Origin: Arsukibacterium sp.
GTDB taxonomy: Bacteria; Pseudomonadota; Gammaproteobacteria; Enterobacterales; Alteromonadaceae
Length of the DNA: 64,000 nucleotides
NCBI RefSeq assembly: GCF_018402695.1
Contig: NZ_JAGYIM010000009.1
Span: 418,493-482,492, forward strand
Reading direction: 5' to 3'
Below are positions 42,608 through 51,376 of the stretch, in pieces. The notes under the pieces are model-generated. The model made no database searches. It saw only the letters and a list, made by a program, of their open reading frames with translations, and had not been told where the DNA came from. Made by a program: the position numbers and the translations under genes. The first letter of the stretch is position 1. Each line of letters begins with the position of its first letter.

Positions 42608-43135
42608 ATGAAATTTTCTATCTGGTTGCTTGTTAAAGGAACCCTAATTGCACTGCTCTTTATAATGACTGCATGCTCAGATGCATCTGATCCTCATACA
42701 CCCAAAATAGTCAAAGACGATTCAACGCCACCGCCCAGGATTGCGCTGACGGTGTTTAAAAGTAGAACATGCGGCTGCTGCCAAAAATGGATAACTCATG
42801 CAGAAGATAACGGATTTGATATTACTGCTAACGATGTCACATTTCTTTCTGATCTAAAGGAAGACAAAGGTATTGCTCCGAATTACCGCTCTTGCCACAC
42901 CGCAGAGTCAAAAGAGGGTTACGTATTTGAAGGGCATGTACCTGCAAAATTCATCAAGCAATATCTAGCTAAAGTTCCAACGAACAGCATTGGCTTGTCA
43001 GTGCCTGCAATGCCTATTGGTTCGCCTGGAATGGAAATGGCAGAGCGTTTTATGCCTTACCAAATACTCCTTTTGCATGCCAACGGCAGTTCAACAGTAT
43101 ATGCGGAAGTGGCGACTTATGAGGAGCAATTTTAA
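42608..43135 (+). CDS. DUF411 metal-binding lipoprotein
   Basis: The 175-aa protein has a lipobox-like FIMTACSD near residue 22. The DUF411 core has the metal-site motif VFKSRTCGCCQKWITHAED (thioredoxin-like CGCC) and SCHTAESKEGYVFEGHVPA, with further Met and Cys. The family accompanies Cu/Ag/Cd resistance loci and is thought to carry or sequester copper in the periplasm. Its stop overlaps the ATG of cusC (TAATG), so the two are coupled. Confidence 0.85.
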   Translation: MKFSIWLLVKGTLIALLFIMTACSDASDPHTPKIVKDDSTPPPRIALTVFKSRTCGCCQKWITHAEDNGFDITANDVTFLSDLKEDKGIAPNYRSCHTAESKEGYVFEGHVPAKFIKQYLAKVPTNSIGLSVPAMPIGSPGMEMAERFMPYQILLLHANGSSTVYAEVATYEEQF

Positions 43136-44493
43136 TGAAACGCTTCATGTCTTTCATTTCAATAACAACGTTCATATTGTTTACTGCTTACGCAGTTGCC
43201 GCTGACTCACGTGTTTTAACCCTAGACGAAGCAATTGTAGCTGCAATAAAGCAAGATCCTTGGTTAAAGGGGAGCAAATATAGCGAAGACGCAATAATAG
43301 CAAACAGTGTGGCGGCATCCACGTTACCCGATCCGGTTGTGTCAATTAGCCTAGCGAACCTGCCGACCGACGGGTTTGCGTTTGATCAAGAGCCAATGAC
43401 CCAGCTAAAAGCGGGCGTGACGCAAACGTTTCCGCGAGGAGATAGTTTAGATATCCGTCATAAGCAATTGCAAGAGGTCGCCAAACAACACCCGATAATG
43501 CGTCAAGATAGAATAGCCAAAATAACACTGGCAGTATCACTAAAGTGGCTAGAGATATTTCGCGCGCAACAAACTATTTCGCTAATTGAGCATGACCGAG
43601 CCTTGTTTGAACAGTTAGGCGAAGTTGCACGAGCCAGTTATTCGTCTGCTATCGGTAAAGTACGACAGCAAGATATTGTAAGAGCGCAGCTAGAATTAAC
43701 TAGGCTCGAAGATAGGCTTACCAAATTACACTCCCAAAAAGAACAAGCAACCGCGCAACTTTTAGAATGGTTGTCTGATGAGGCTGCTTGGCCTAAAAAC
43801 TCGGCGCATTTCCAGCAAAATATTACCTTACCTGAACGTCTACCAACCATCCGGCCTTTATATCTAGATGCCCAAGGCGACTTAGAAAGCGGCAACATGC
43901 AAACATTGGCGTACTTGCTGAATAATCATCCTTATGTCTTGGTATTTGAGCAGAAGATTGAGGCAAGTAAAACCGGTATTGATTTAGCGAAGCAGCAATA
44001 CAAACCGCAATGGGGCGTTAATGCAAGCTATGCATACCGTGCCGATGATCAAATCGGGCGAAGTAGAGCTGATTTCATCTCTGTGGGTATATCTTTTGAT
44101 CTCCCTCTGTTTACCGGCAATAAGCAAGACCAAGAGGTGTCGGCGGCCATCAGTCAAGCTGAGGCCATAAAGACCGAAAAAAGTCTTGCACTACGATCGC
44201 TGTTATCGCAACTACAATCAGCCTATGCCGCGCACCAAAGACTGCTGCAACGAGAAGCCTTATATAAGAGCGATATATTGTTGCAAATGAACGACCTAGC
44301 AGAAGCTTCATTAACTGCATATACCAATGATGACGGTGATTTTGCCGAAGTCGTTAGAGCGAGAATAGCCGATCTTAGCGCCAGAATAGATGCACTCAAT
44401 ATAGATGTTGACTTACTCAAGTCCCAATCACAATTGAACTACTTTTTTAGTGATGATCCGACAATCGTCAATACTCATTTCGGAGACAACTAG
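43135..44493 (+). CDS. cusC: CusC-like outer-membrane efflux channel
   Basis: The 452-aa TolC-family protein has a signal peptide ending near AVAAD. Paired coiled-coil helices carry the family's two repeats: VLTLDEAIVAAIKQDPWL opens the first, and IEASKTGIDLAKQQYKPQW opens the second. It would form the outer-membrane duct of the CusCBA tripartite pump. It has no lipobox Cys at the signal peptide end, unlike E. coli CusC. It ends one base into the GTG start of cusB. Confidence 0.87.
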   Translation: MKRFMSFISITTFILFTAYAVAADSRVLTLDEAIVAAIKQDPWLKGSKYSEDAIIANSVAASTLPDPVVSISLANLPTDGFAFDQEPMTQLKAGVTQTFPRGDSLDIRHKQLQEVAKQHPIMRQDRIAKITLAVSLKWLEIFRAQQTISLIEHDRALFEQLGEVARASYSSAIGKVRQQDIVRAQLELTRLEDRLTKLHSQKEQATAQLLEWLSDEAAWPKNSAHFQQNITLPERLPTIRPLYLDAQGDLESGNMQTLAYLLNNHPYVLVFEQKIEASKTGIDLAKQQYKPQWGVNASYAYRADDQIGRSRADFISVGISFDLPLFTGNKQDQEVSAAISQAEAIKTEKSLALRSLLSQLQSAYAAHQRLLQREALYKSDILLQMNDLAEASLTAYTNDDGDFAEVVRARIADLSARIDALNIDVDLLKSQSQLNYFFSDDPTIVNTHFGDN

Positions 44494-46067
44494 TGAAAAA
44501 TGCTAGCACCCTTGTTATAGGTCTAATTGCAGGTGCAGTGATTACTGCGCTTGGATATACCTTCATCATGCCGCCAAGTAATAACGATGCTTCTGAGAAT
44601 ACCGCAGACGCTGACCAACCCTTATATTGGGTGGCGCCAATGGATCCTAACTATAGGAGAGATGAACCGGGAAAGTCCCCCATGGGTATGGATCTTGTTC
44701 CTGTTTATAATGAAGGCGGCAGCAATTCGGATAGTCCTGGGACGATAAAAATACACCCTAATGTGGAAAATAACCTAGGTGTAAGAACCGCTAAAGTTGA
44801 GAAAAAAGTCCTACATGTGCCCATCAGAACAGTTGGCTATGTAAGGTATAACGAAGACACCCTTGTTCAGATTCATCCGCGCGTTGAAGGGTGGATTGAC
44901 AATCTCTATGTTAAAGCCGCCGGTGACTATGTAAAAAAAGGCGATCCATTATATGCTCTCTATTCCCCTGAATTAGTGAACGCCCAAGAAGAGTATTTAC
45001 TTGCTCGCAGTCGTAAAAACGCCAACCTTATTGAAGCGTCTACATCTCGTTTAACAGCGCTACAAATGCCGGCCTCAGCCATTAAGAAGCTGGATCAAAC
45101 GGGTAAGGTGCAACACACTATTATCTTCACAGCGCCACAGACCGGCTTTGTTGATAATCTCAATGTAAGGCAAGGCTTTTACGTAAAACCCGGCGTGACT
45201 ATTTTATCGATTGGTGCCTTAGATGAAGTATGGGTCGATGCTGAAATATTTGAACGCCAGTCCAATCAGATTGAAGTGGGTTTAGCCGTCACAATGACGT
45301 TAGAGTATTTGCCAGGTAAAGAGTGGCAAGGAAAAGTGGATTACGTTTACCCAACGCTTGACGAAAAAACAAGAACATTAAAGGCGCGGCTACGGTTTGA
45401 AAATTCAGACTACTTTTTAAAACCAAACATGTTTGCTCAGGTGACGATTCATTCTGATCTAGACGATGAAAACCTGCTCGTTCCAACTGAAGCGGTTATA
45501 AGAACCGGCACACAAGATAGAGTAGTGTTGGCATTAGGCGAGGGTCGCTTTAAATCTATTAAAGTTGAAGTGGGTAATATTGCCAATGAATACACTGAGA
45601 TTTTAGCAGGTCTGAATAATGATGATCGCATTGTTACCTCCGCGCAGTTCTTGTTGGACTCTGAAAGTAGTATTTCATCAGATTTTAAACGAATGGAAGA
45701 GCCTGAAGAAGCGCCAACCACGGTGTGGACAACCGCAACGGTCAATAGCGTGATGGTAGATCACCGTATGGTTAATCTCGACCACGCGGAGATTGAAGAT
45801 TGGGGCTGGCCCAGCATGACTATGGATTTCAATGTAGCAGACGACATTAATATTGCGCAGTTAACCGCAGGTATGTCACTGCATCTTCAAATCAGGAAGT
45901 TGGAAGCGGGAGACTATTTAATTACTACCATTCATGTTGTTGATGAAGACGGCAATATGATGCTCATGGACGGCTTGCATGACGTGCACGATATGAACAA
46001 GCCTTCTGAGACGGATAAGACAAAAACGGAAGTTGATCATTCGGGTCATGGAGAACAACACCAATGA
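44493..46067 (+). CDS. cusB: CusB-like adaptor with fused CusF-like domain
   Basis: The 524-aa membrane-fusion protein begins with a hydrophobic anchor. Next comes a heavy-metal-binding domain (LYWVAPMDPNYRRDEPGKSP, then MGMDLVPVY at about 46-74) and lipoyl/barrel-sandwich parts (VRYNEDTLVQIHPRVEGWID and TAPQTGFVDNLNVRQGFYVK). The last roughly 85 residues (VNSVMVDHRMVNLDHAEIED, then WPSMTMDFNV) match a CusF-type Cu/Ag chaperone domain, giving an adaptor-chaperone fusion. The tail is His-rich (DHSGHGEQHQ). It overlaps cusA by 4 bases (ATGA). Confidence 0.93.
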   Translation: MKNASTLVIGLIAGAVITALGYTFIMPPSNNDASENTADADQPLYWVAPMDPNYRRDEPGKSPMGMDLVPVYNEGGSNSDSPGTIKIHPNVENNLGVRTAKVEKKVLHVPIRTVGYVRYNEDTLVQIHPRVEGWIDNLYVKAAGDYVKKGDPLYALYSPELVNAQEEYLLARSRKNANLIEASTSRLTALQMPASAIKKLDQTGKVQHTIIFTAPQTGFVDNLNVRQGFYVKPGVTILSIGALDEVWVDAEIFERQSNQIEVGLAVTMTLEYLPGKEWQGKVDYVYPTLDEKTRTLKARLRFENSDYFLKPNMFAQVTIHSDLDDENLLVPTEAVIRTGTQDRVVLALGEGRFKSIKVEVGNIANEYTEILAGLNNDDRIVTSAQFLLDSESSISSDFKRMEEPEEAPTTVWTTATVNSVMVDHRMVNLDHAEIEDWGWPSMTMDFNVADDINIAQLTAGMSLHLQIRKLEAGDYLITTIHVVDEDGNMMLMDGLHDVHDMNKPSETDKTKTEVDHSGHGEQHQ

Positions 46068-49000
46068 TTACAGCTATTATCAAATGGTCTATCAATAACC
46101 GTTTTTTTGTTTTGCTTGTCGCACTACTAATTGTTGGCGGTGGATTAATAGCGGTAAAACACACACCTGTTGACGCCTTGCCAGACTTGTCAGATGTACA
46201 AGTTATTATAAAAACGAGTTACCCTGGGCAAGCTCCTCAAGTGGTCGAAGATCAAGTTACGTATCCTTTAACAACGGCAATGTTATCGGTACCTGGCGCC
46301 AAAACGGTACGTGGTTTTTCGTTTTTTGGTGACTCCTTTGTTTACATTATATTTGACGATGATACCGATTTATATTGGGCACGAAGCCGCGTATTAGAGT
46401 ACTTATCTCAGGTCGCACCGAACTTGCCTGAAAATGCAAAGCCACAACTAGGTCCTGATGCCACGGGTGTGGGCTGGGTTTATCTTTACGCATTGGTCGA
46501 TAAGACTGGCCAGCACGATATTAGTCAGTTGCGTAGCTTACAAGATTGGTTTTTAAAGTTTGAGCTGCAGACCGTATCGGGTGTTTCAGAAGTGTCAGCC
46601 ATTGGCGGCATGGTTAAGCAATATCAGGTCAGAGTTGACCCCGACAAGCTCAGAGCATACGGCATTCCATTGTCACATGTTCAAACGGCAATTAAGCGGG
46701 GGAACCAAGAGATTGGCGCATCGGTTATTGAAATGGCTGAAGCTGAATACATGGTTAGAGCAACAGGCTATATAGAAAATAAGCGAGATATTGAGCTAAT
46801 TCCCTTAGGCGTCAATGACAAGGGAACACCATTGCTGATTAAAGACATCGCCGATGTGCAATTAGGGCCGCAGATGAGGCGCGGAATTGCTGAGTTAAAT
46901 GGCAAGGGAGAAACCGTTGGTGGTATTGTGGTTATGCGCTTTGGTGAAAATGCACAAACAACCATCGATGGCGTAAAAGCCAAGCTAGAAGAACTTAAAA
47001 AAGGCCTTCCCGATGGTGTAGAGATAGTGACGGTGTATGACCGATCAGCCTTAATAGAGCGAGCAGTAGAAAACTTAGCATATAAGCTGCTTCAAGAATT
47101 TGCTGTGGTGGCGCTGGTGTGTATCGCTTTTCTGTTTCACATTCGCTCATCACTGGTCGTTATCATTAGTCTTCCCGTGGGTATTTTAGCGGCTTTTATC
47201 GTGATGTATTTTCAGGGAATAAATGCCAATATTATGTCGCTAGGCGGTATCGCCATTGCAATAGGGGCAATGGTAGATGGCGCAATTGTGATGATTGAAA
47301 ACATGCACAAGCACATGGAAAAAACACCGCTTACCAATGAGAATCGATGGCGCGTGGTGACAGCAGCGGCGACAGAAGTTGGCCCTGCGATCTTCTTTAG
47401 CCTACTAATAATCACTGTTAGCTTTCTGCCCGTATTCACCTTAGAAGCTCAAGAGGGGAGGATGTTCTCACCTTTGGCATATACTAAAACATACGCCATG
47501 GCCGCGGCTGCAATATTGGCGATTACGCTAGCGCCAGTGCTTATGGGTTATTTCATTCGTGGCAAGGTTTTAGCTGAAAACAAAAACCCGGTTAATAAAA
47601 TCCTATCATTTTTATATATTCCAACCTTAAGAAAAGTACTACAGTTTCCAAGGATAACCTTGCTAGCAGCCCTTATGGTCTTGGTAGTTGGCTTTTGGCC
47701 AGTTAATAAAATAGGCAGTGAATTTATCCCGCCCTTAAATGAAGGCGATTTGATGTATATGCCCACAACGTATGCTGGCATATCCATTGGTAAGGCTAGA
47801 GAGTTACTGCAACAAACCAACAAGCTGATTAAAACAGTCCCTGAGGTTGAAACTGTGTTTGGAAAAGTGGGTAGGGCAGACTCAGCCACAGATCCCGCTC
47901 CGCTAACCATGATAGAAACGTTTATCCAACTTAAACCTCAATCCCAGTGGCGAGAAGGCTTAAGCAGCGATGATCTTATTAAAGAATTTGATTCGCTAAT
48001 CGACATCCCGGGCTTAACAAATGCGTGGGTGATGCCAATAAAAACCCGAATTGATATGCTTGCAACGGGAATAAAAACGCCAGTGGGCATAAAAATTGGC
48101 GGGCCTGACCTCAAAGAAATTCAAGGCATTGGGCAACAAATAGAAACTATATTAGCGACAGTTGAAGGCACTGCATCTGTTTACTCAGAGCGTGTTGCTG
48201 GCGGAAGGTATGTAAAAGTTGATATTCAGCGTGAAAAAGCGGCTCGCTATGGCTTAAACATCGCTGATATTCAGTCAGTTGTGGCGAGTGCGATTGGTGG
48301 CATGAATGTCACGCAAAGCGTGGAAGGTTTAGAGAGATACCCTGTTAATGTTCGCTACCCGCAGTCGTATCGCTCGTCTCCTGAGGCTTTATCTCTATTA
48401 CCGATTATTACGCCACAAGGTAAGCGTATTGCATTGGCTGATGTTGCCAATGTGTATATTGAAGACGGTCCTCCTGGCATTAAAAGCGAGAATGCAAGAC
48501 TAAACGGCTGGGTATTTGTTGATATTGATGGAGTCGATATTGGTAGCTACGTTGTCGCCGCACAAAAAGCAGTAAATGAACAAATTGCCTTGCCAGCGGG
48601 CTACTCTATCAAGTGGTCAGGACAGTATGAATACATGTTGAGGGCGAAAGCGAAGCTTGCCTATGTGGTGCCATTAACATTGGCAATCATCATTGTACTG
48701 CTGTACTTGAACTTTCGAAATGCTATTGAGGTGGCGATCATCCTTGGAACCGTTCCATTGGCAATGGTTGGTAGCATTTGGTTGATGTATCTACAGGGCT
48801 TTAATTTCTCAGTTGCGGTGGGCGTTGGATTTATTGCGCTAGTTGGTGTAGCCGTTGAAATAGGAGTAATAATGCTTGTATATCTGAACCAAGAGTACAA
48901 AGAGATGCTGGAGAAATGCCGCAATAACAATACTCGTCCATCTTTAGATAACCTTACCAATGTGGTGTTAAATGCTGCGGCTTTGAGAGTCCGTCCCGTT

Positions 49001-49201
49001 ATGATGACTGCGCTAACGATTATTATAGGCCTTCTTCCAATATTATATGGATCAGGAACAGGCTCAGAAGTCATGAGTAGAATTGCAGCACCCATGGTGG
49101 GAGGAATGGTAAGTGCAGTGTTACTAACGCTCTTAGTATTACCCGCTATTTATTTACTTTGGAAAAAAAGTCAGATACAGCAACTAGACGATAATTTTTA
49201 A
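46064..49201 (+). CDS. cusA: CusA-like heavy-metal RND pump (Cu/Ag type)
   Basis: The 1045-aa inner-membrane RND proton antiporter has 12 helices and two large periplasmic loops. The helix-4 region reads GGIAIAIGAMVDGAIVMIEN. This is the monovalent-metal (CusA, HME4) variant, not the DFG...DG motif of CzcA, which supports Cu(I)/Ag(I). Met residues line the expected transport path (for example PVNKIGSEFIPPLNEGDLMY and GGMNVTQSVEG). A 26-bp piece of its 3' end is repeated inverted at 54,448-54,473. The length is typical. Confidence 0.95.
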   Translation: MITAIIKWSINNRFFVLLVALLIVGGGLIAVKHTPVDALPDLSDVQVIIKTSYPGQAPQVVEDQVTYPLTTAMLSVPGAKTVRGFSFFGDSFVYIIFDDDTDLYWARSRVLEYLSQVAPNLPENAKPQLGPDATGVGWVYLYALVDKTGQHDISQLRSLQDWFLKFELQTVSGVSEVSAIGGMVKQYQVRVDPDKLRAYGIPLSHVQTAIKRGNQEIGASVIEMAEAEYMVRATGYIENKRDIELIPLGVNDKGTPLLIKDIADVQLGPQMRRGIAELNGKGETVGGIVVMRFGENAQTTIDGVKAKLEELKKGLPDGVEIVTVYDRSALIERAVENLAYKLLQEFAVVALVCIAFLFHIRSSLVVIISLPVGILAAFIVMYFQGINANIMSLGGIAIAIGAMVDGAIVMIENMHKHMEKTPLTNENRWRVVTAAATEVGPAIFFSLLIITVSFLPVFTLEAQEGRMFSPLAYTKTYAMAAAAILAITLAPVLMGYFIRGKVLAENKNPVNKILSFLYIPTLRKVLQFPRITLLAALMVLVVGFWPVNKIGSEFIPPLNEGDLMYMPTTYAGISIGKARELLQQTNKLIKTVPEVETVFGKVGRADSATDPAPLTMIETFIQLKPQSQWREGLSSDDLIKEFDSLIDIPGLTNAWVMPIKTRIDMLATGIKTPVGIKIGGPDLKEIQGIGQQIETILATVEGTASVYSERVAGGRYVKVDIQREKAARYGLNIADIQSVVASAIGGMNVTQSVEGLERYPVNVRYPQSYRSSPEALSLLPIITPQGKRIALADVANVYIEDGPPGIKSENARLNGWVFVDIDGVDIGSYVVAAQKAVNEQIALPAGYSIKWSGQYEYMLRAKAKLAYVVPLTLAIIIVLLYLNFRNAIEVAIILGTVPLAMVGSIWLMYLQGFNFSVAVGVGFIALVGVAVEIGVIMLVYLNQEYKEMLEKCRNNNTRPSLDNLTNVVLNAAALRVRPVMMTALTIIIGLLPILYGSGTGSEVMSRIAAPMVGGMVSAVLLTLLVLPAIYLLWKKSQIQQLDDNF

Positions 49202-49231
49202 CCCTAGAACTTCACATAAGAGAGATAAAAA

Positions 49232-49708
49232 ATGAAAAAGTATATCGCAATAGTATTCGCAGCAATAACCAGTATGTCGGTATTCGCGCACACAGGATTG
49301 ACATCGTCTATGCCTGCTGACAATGCCATGCTGATGAAAAGTCCTGAAATGATTAAAGTGACGTTTGGTAATCCTGTTCGTTTGGTGAGCTTATCTATCG
49401 CTAATATTGAAGGTGAGCCTATCGAAACAGCGTTTAAACCAACCATAGAGGCAAGTGACACCTTTTCCTACAATTTGCCTATGTTAATGCCAAGCACTTA
49501 CAAAGTATCTTGGACAATCATGGGTGATGATGGGCATAAAATGAAGGGGAACTTTTCGTTTATGGTCCATGCAATGGACAAAATGCAAGACATGAAAGAC
49601 ATGAAAGACATGAAAGACATGAAAGACATGAAAGACATGAAAGACATGAAAGACATGAAAGACATGAATGACAAAAAGATGGACCACTCTGGACAGAACA
49701 ACCATTAA
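49232..49708 (+). CDS. copC: CopC-like periplasmic copper-binding protein with MKD repeat tail
   Basis: The 158-aa protein has a signal peptide (ending VFAHTGL, leaving the conserved N-terminal His that binds copper). The CopC domain contains SSMPADNAMLMKSPEMIKVT and YKVSWTIMGDDGHKMKGNFS. After about residue 113 it runs into eight MKD repeats and a His-containing end (MDHSGQNNH), which looks like an added Met-rich metal-binding tail. The downstream copD overlaps functionally as the usual CopC-CopD pair, 12 bases on. Confidence 0.88.
   Translation: MKKYIAIVFAAITSMSVFAHTGLTSSMPADNAMLMKSPEMIKVTFGNPVRLVSLSIANIEGEPIETAFKPTIEASDTFSYNLPMLMPSTYKVSWTIMGDDGHKMKGNFSFMVHAMDKMQDMKDMKDMKDMKDMKDMKDMKDMKDMNDKKMDHSGQNNH
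49592..49663 (+). repeat. Eight 9-bp tandem repeats (Met-Lys-Asp codons)
   Basis: ATGAAAGAC is repeated eight times without change, followed by an altered ATGAATGAC. The perfect identity implies recent slippage expansion. Because the unit is three codons, copy changes keep the frame and vary only the number of Met residues in the CopC-like tail. Open frames on the opposite strand here are artefacts of the repeat. Confidence 0.95.
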
Positions 49709-49720
49709 CAGGTAACCACC

Positions 49721-50650
49721 ATGACACCAGAAATTTGGACAGCATTACTCATTTTGAATAAATTTCTGGTGTACTTAGGTATAGCGGCCGCCATTGGTGG
49801 CTTTTCAGCTATGCTTTTATTTACGCATCACGATGCATTGTCAACTCGCTACTGTGTTGTTAGACAATGGCAAACAACCATTAGCCAGTATGGTGTTTTA
49901 TTTATTACTGTTGGATTCATCGCTAACCTTTTTGACTTTTTCATGCAAGTGGGAAACATGTCCGAAACTGGTTTGAAGGGAATGATTGAACCCATTATGC
50001 TTAATATGCTTTGGGTTAGCTCAGTTGGCACATTAACCCTTGTTAGAGCACTAGCGTTTGCCATAGCGACTGCTATGATGGTTTATGTATTAAGGTTAAC
50101 TAATCCTCTCAATAGTAAGACTAAGTTAGTTTTCTTTGGGCTATCTGCTCTTATAGTAATATTGCTACTCAGCGCTTCATTTACCCTCTCTGGACATACC
50201 AACGCGCTTGGGTTTGGAAGTATCTCACTTATTACCGTGCATGTGGCGCTAGCTTTTGCGTGGCTTGGTTCTCTTTTGCCATTGATAAATGCATGTTCCT
50301 CCTTTAACAGAAATGAACTTTATGTATTGATGGACCGGTTTGGTCGTTTTGCGTCATGGGGAGTGACTATATTGCTGATTGTCGGCTCAGCAATGTTTGT
50401 GCAGCTATTGCCAAGCATAGACGCGCTTTTTTCTAGCCCCTATGGTCAACTTTTTATGCTCAAAATTTCCGGCGTGTTAGTACTGCTTGTCTTTGCGTTT
50501 GCGCATAAGTTTTTTCTCGTCCCCCACATACTACAAAAAGATAAAGGACACATAAAGCTGAGACATTCTATATTTGCTGAAGCGTGTGTAGGTCTGCTCG
50601 TATTAATTACTACTAGCATTGTGACAACCGCAGTTGGGCCACCGATGTAA
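49721..50650 (+). CDS. copD: CopD copper-uptake membrane protein
   Basis: The 309-aa protein has about eight membrane helices and the CopD/YebZ domain. Conserved segments are LGIAAAIGGFSAMLLFTHHD, SASFTLSGHTNALG with a His, and ISLITVHVALAFAWLGSLLP. It works with CopC, moving or buffering copper across the inner membrane. It is the last gene of the cus-cop block before a 269-bp spacer. Confidence 0.85.
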   Translation: MTPEIWTALLILNKFLVYLGIAAAIGGFSAMLLFTHHDALSTRYCVVRQWQTTISQYGVLFITVGFIANLFDFFMQVGNMSETGLKGMIEPIMLNMLWVSSVGTLTLVRALAFAIATAMMVYVLRLTNPLNSKTKLVFFGLSALIVILLLSASFTLSGHTNALGFGSISLITVHVALAFAWLGSLLPLINACSSFNRNELYVLMDRFGRFASWGVTILLIVGSAMFVQLLPSIDALFSSPYGQLFMLKISGVLVLLVFAFAHKFFLVPHILQKDKGHIKLRHSIFAEACVGLLVLITTSIVTTAVGPPM

Positions 50651-50790
50651 TGGGGTGCAACTTTTAAACATATTAATTTTTTTACCTGATACGAGCATAT
50701 TTAAACCGCAGGCTACTGCGCGTATCTCGTTTTATATCAAATGCATACTATTAATACTTGCGACGCTATCGACAAAAATAAATCAAGGTA

Positions 50791-50821
50791 TTGACCTGTG
50801 TGCAGCTCACAGGTTTAGAGT
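50791..50821 (+). promoter_or_regulatory. MerR-type promoter with 19-bp spacer
   Basis: TTGACC (-35, 50,791-50,796) and TAGAGT (-10, 50,816-50,821) are separated by 19 bases. The interval carries the inverted repeat ACCTGTG-N7-CACAGGT (50,794-50,814). An overlong spacer with a dyad between the hexamers is the hallmark of metal-activated MerR promoters. It would drive the merR-copA-cupredoxin transcript. Confidence 0.85.
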
Positions 50822-50919
50822 GGGTTTGAAACCTAGGATTGAGTCATTGGCTAAGACCACAGTTTGGTTTGGAAAGACCTAATTTATATCGTGAGAAGCA
50901 TCACCTGGAGATCTATTAA

Positions 50920-51348
50920 ATGCGCGTTAGACAACTAGCAGAAAAACTAGGGGTAAGTGCAGATACAGTGCGGTATTACACTCGGATCGGGCTGCTTGCG
51001 CCTACTAAGTCTACTGCAAATGGATACAAGTTTTACAATATTAGAGAACAGAGCTGTCTTCGCTTTATTTTAAGTGCCAGGGATTTAGGGTTTTCAGTGG
51101 AGGATATTACCCAGATTATCGCCAAAGCTGACGATGGTCAGTCGGCATGTCCCACGGTGCGACGCTTAATCGATAAGCGACTGCATGAAACTCAACAACG
51201 CTACCTAGATATGCTTAGGCTACGCAAAAGAATGCTTGCCGCTGTTGATAGTTGGGACAGTAAGGAAGACAAAGCCCCCACTGGGAATCAAATTTGCTAC
51301 TTAATTGAAGAATTTATCGAAGTTGAAGTTGGCAGTGAAACCAAATGA
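50920..51348 (+). CDS. MerR-family metal-responsive regulator (copper ATPase operon)
   Basis: This is a 142-aa regulator. The N-terminal winged helix is MRVRQLAEKLGVSADTVRYY, followed by the dimerisation helix. Cys in SACPTVRRLIDKR and in GNQICYLIEEF are the likely metal ligands. It should bind the dyad at 50,794 and activate its own operon by DNA twisting when metal is bound. It is upstream of and in line with copA, spaced 28 bases; the metal is inferred from copA. Confidence 0.88.
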   Translation: MRVRQLAEKLGVSADTVRYYTRIGLLAPTKSTANGYKFYNIREQSCLRFILSARDLGFSVEDITQIIAKADDGQSACPTVRRLIDKRLHETQQRYLDMLRLRKRMLAAVDSWDSKEDKAPTGNQICYLIEEFIEVEVGSETK

Positions 51349-51376
51349 AATTATCAATTGATGGAGGGGAATGCTC

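Noticed and set aside
49484-49745. Several minus-strand open frames over the MKD repeat (Cys/His/Val/Phe repeats)
   Set aside because: They are by-products of the 9-bp tandem array; the plus-strand CopC frame has a signal peptide and domain.
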